A stretch of 64,000 bases of DNA, from positions 18,692-82,691 of the forward strand of contig NZ_FNEJ01000025.1 in the NCBI RefSeq assembly GCF_900100085.1, in the 5' to 3' direction. Shown here in pieces: positions 63,404 to 64,000 of the stretch. Source of the DNA: Salipiger marinus (lineage in GTDB: Bacteria > Pseudomonadota > Alphaproteobacteria > Rhodobacterales > Rhodobacteraceae). The position numbers and the translations under genes are program-made. The notes beneath the pieces were generated by a model, which ran no database searches, was not told the DNA's origin, and worked only from the letters and a program-made list of their open reading frames with translations. Every line of letters begins with the position of its first letter. The stretch's first letter is position 1.

Positions 63404-63679
63404 TCATACCCGCTTCACGAACAGCCAGCAGGACTGACCATCGGGTTGCGATTTCATGTGGATCTTCACGTTCGCATCCGTGCCCTTATAGCCGAACTTG
63501 TAGTCGAACATGACGTTCACCTGACCCGTACGATGGAATTTGATGAACTCGCCATGGAAGCGCTTGCCCTTAGCGCAGGGAGCAATCTGGTTGAAGAAGT
63601 CCATCCCCACCACCTGATCAGGGACGCGGTTCGCGATCAGGCCTTCGGCTTTGATGGTGTGACCGCCCCCCGACGGCAT
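63404..63679 (-). pseudogene. pyp: Photoactive yellow protein, 5'-truncated by an insertion element
   Basis: PYP is a blue-light photoreceptor of about 125 residues carrying p-coumaric acid on a cysteine. The frame here encodes 91 residues, of which about 82 (from KAEGLIANR on, base 63652) are PYP. Using Halorhodospira numbering, Cys69 (in NQIAPCAKG), Glu46 (in AEG) and Arg52 are present and the end QSCWLFVKRV is intact. About 42 N-terminal residues, including the Tyr42 region and the N-terminal cap, are missing. The first nine codons of the open frame (MPSGGGHTI) are not PYP and lie in sequence leading to an IS110-type transposase on the other strand. The remnant is unlikely to make a normal photoreceptor. 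Confidence 0.88.
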
Positions 63680-64000
63680 CTAGTGTGCCAAGGTGGGTCA
63701 GCAATGATCCACGGGAGGGAGCGGTCATGTCGAAGATTACCACGGTCGGGCTCGATCTGGCGAAGAATGTGTTCCAGCTTCATGGGGCCGACGCGACCGG
63801 ACGCGCGGTTCTACGACGCAAGCTGCGGCGGGGGCAGGTGCTCGAGGTACTTGCCAGTCTTCCGTCCTGCACGGTGGCGATGGAGGCCTGCGGAGGCGCC
63901 CACTACTGGGGGCGGGAGATCGGCAAGCTGGGCCACGAGGTGCGGCTGATCCCGCCGGCCTACGTGAAGCCGTTCGTGCGGCGGCAGAAGAACGACGCAG
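63653..64000 (+). mobile_element. IS110/IS1111-type insertion sequence, left end inserted in pyp
   Basis: PYP coding homology stops at about 63652, and a transposase of the DEDD type starts at 63727. The left non-coding end is only about 75 bp. It contains a 6-bp inverted repeat, GACCGC (63661-63666) and GCGGTC (63721-63726), the second just before the ATG. IS110-family elements have no long terminal repeats and often make no target duplication, so the exact junction cannot be placed. The right end lies beyond the window. Confidence 0.78.
63727..64000 (+). CDS. IS110-family transposase, 3' end outside window
   Basis: The first 91 residues of a DEDD recombinase. TTVGLDLAKNVFQLHGAD holds the first catalytic aspartate, VAMEACGGAHYWGREIGKLGH the glutamate, and VRLIPPAYVKPFVRRQKNDA is the standard continuation in IS110/IS1111 enzymes. 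GGGAGGGAG precedes the ATG at 63727. The frame is open to the right edge. It runs opposite to pyp. Confidence 0.93.
   Translation, partial: MSKITTVGLDLAKNVFQLHGADATGRAVLRRKLRRGQVLEVLASLPSCTVAMEACGGAHYWGREIGKLGHEVRLIPPAYVKPFVRRQKNDA

Overview
The window is GC-rich alphaproteobacterial DNA that looks like Rhodobacterales (Rhodobacter and relatives). The reasons are the high third-position GC, GTG/TTG starts, ATGA-coupled operons, a Rep/ParAB replicon module, an Mrp antiporter operon, many ABC and TRAP importers, and a gas-vesicle cluster joined to photoactive yellow protein (PYP) genes, an arrangement I recall from Rhodobacter. A plasmid-type initiator beside parAB in the middle of metabolic genes suggests a large plasmid or chromid. 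No rRNA, tRNA or CRISPR array was seen.

Layout. 1-3.2 kb: end of a glycogen operon (glgC end, glgX). 3.2-8.8 kb, minus strand: an alternative cytochrome c oxidase operon (subunit II with fused cytochrome c, fused subunits I+III, a small membrane protein, a CtaG-type protein, a triheme cytochrome c). 8.8-13.1 kb: Rep initiator, a probable origin, parA and parB, with two parS-like palindromes. 13.1-14.3 kb: M20 amidohydrolase. 14.4-24.5 kb: IclR regulator, fused hydantoinase/oxoprolinase and a complete peptide-type ABC importer. 24.5-32.7 kb, converging on it: amidase, 2-hydroxyacid dehydrogenase, a second peptide-type ABC importer and a class II aldolase, with a divergent GntR regulator. 33.6-34.2 kb: RelB/RelE-type toxin-antitoxin pair. 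34.2-40.8 kb: LysR regulator divergent from a P450, ferredoxin, ferredoxin reductase and TRAP importer operon. 40.8-47.4 kb, minus: mrpG-A and a tandem universal stress protein, divergent from an OxyR-like regulator that lacks the redox cysteines. 48.4-49.1 kb: no convincing gene.

49.1-63.7 kb, minus: the most notable region. From the distal (right) end it reads: 5'-truncated pyp, two unknown genes, an adenylating enzyme with an N-terminal carrier-like domain (probable p-coumarate ligase for the PYP chromophore), gvpN, a small coiled-coil gene, gvpO, gvpJ, gvpH, gvpF/L, gvpG, two more gvpF/L, a gvpA/J/M paralogue, a fourth gvpF/L, gvpK, a triple-CheW protein, a repeat-containing coiled-coil protein, gvpA, and a soluble chemoreceptor with about five PAS domains. 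Gas-vesicle genes are therefore interleaved with chemotaxis-type signalling parts and linked to a blue-light photoreceptor and its chromophore pathway, without CheA, CheY or CheR here. My inference is a light/redox-to-buoyancy control module. In this genome the PYP photoreceptor appears to have been broken by an IS110/IS1111-type element whose transposase runs off the right edge.
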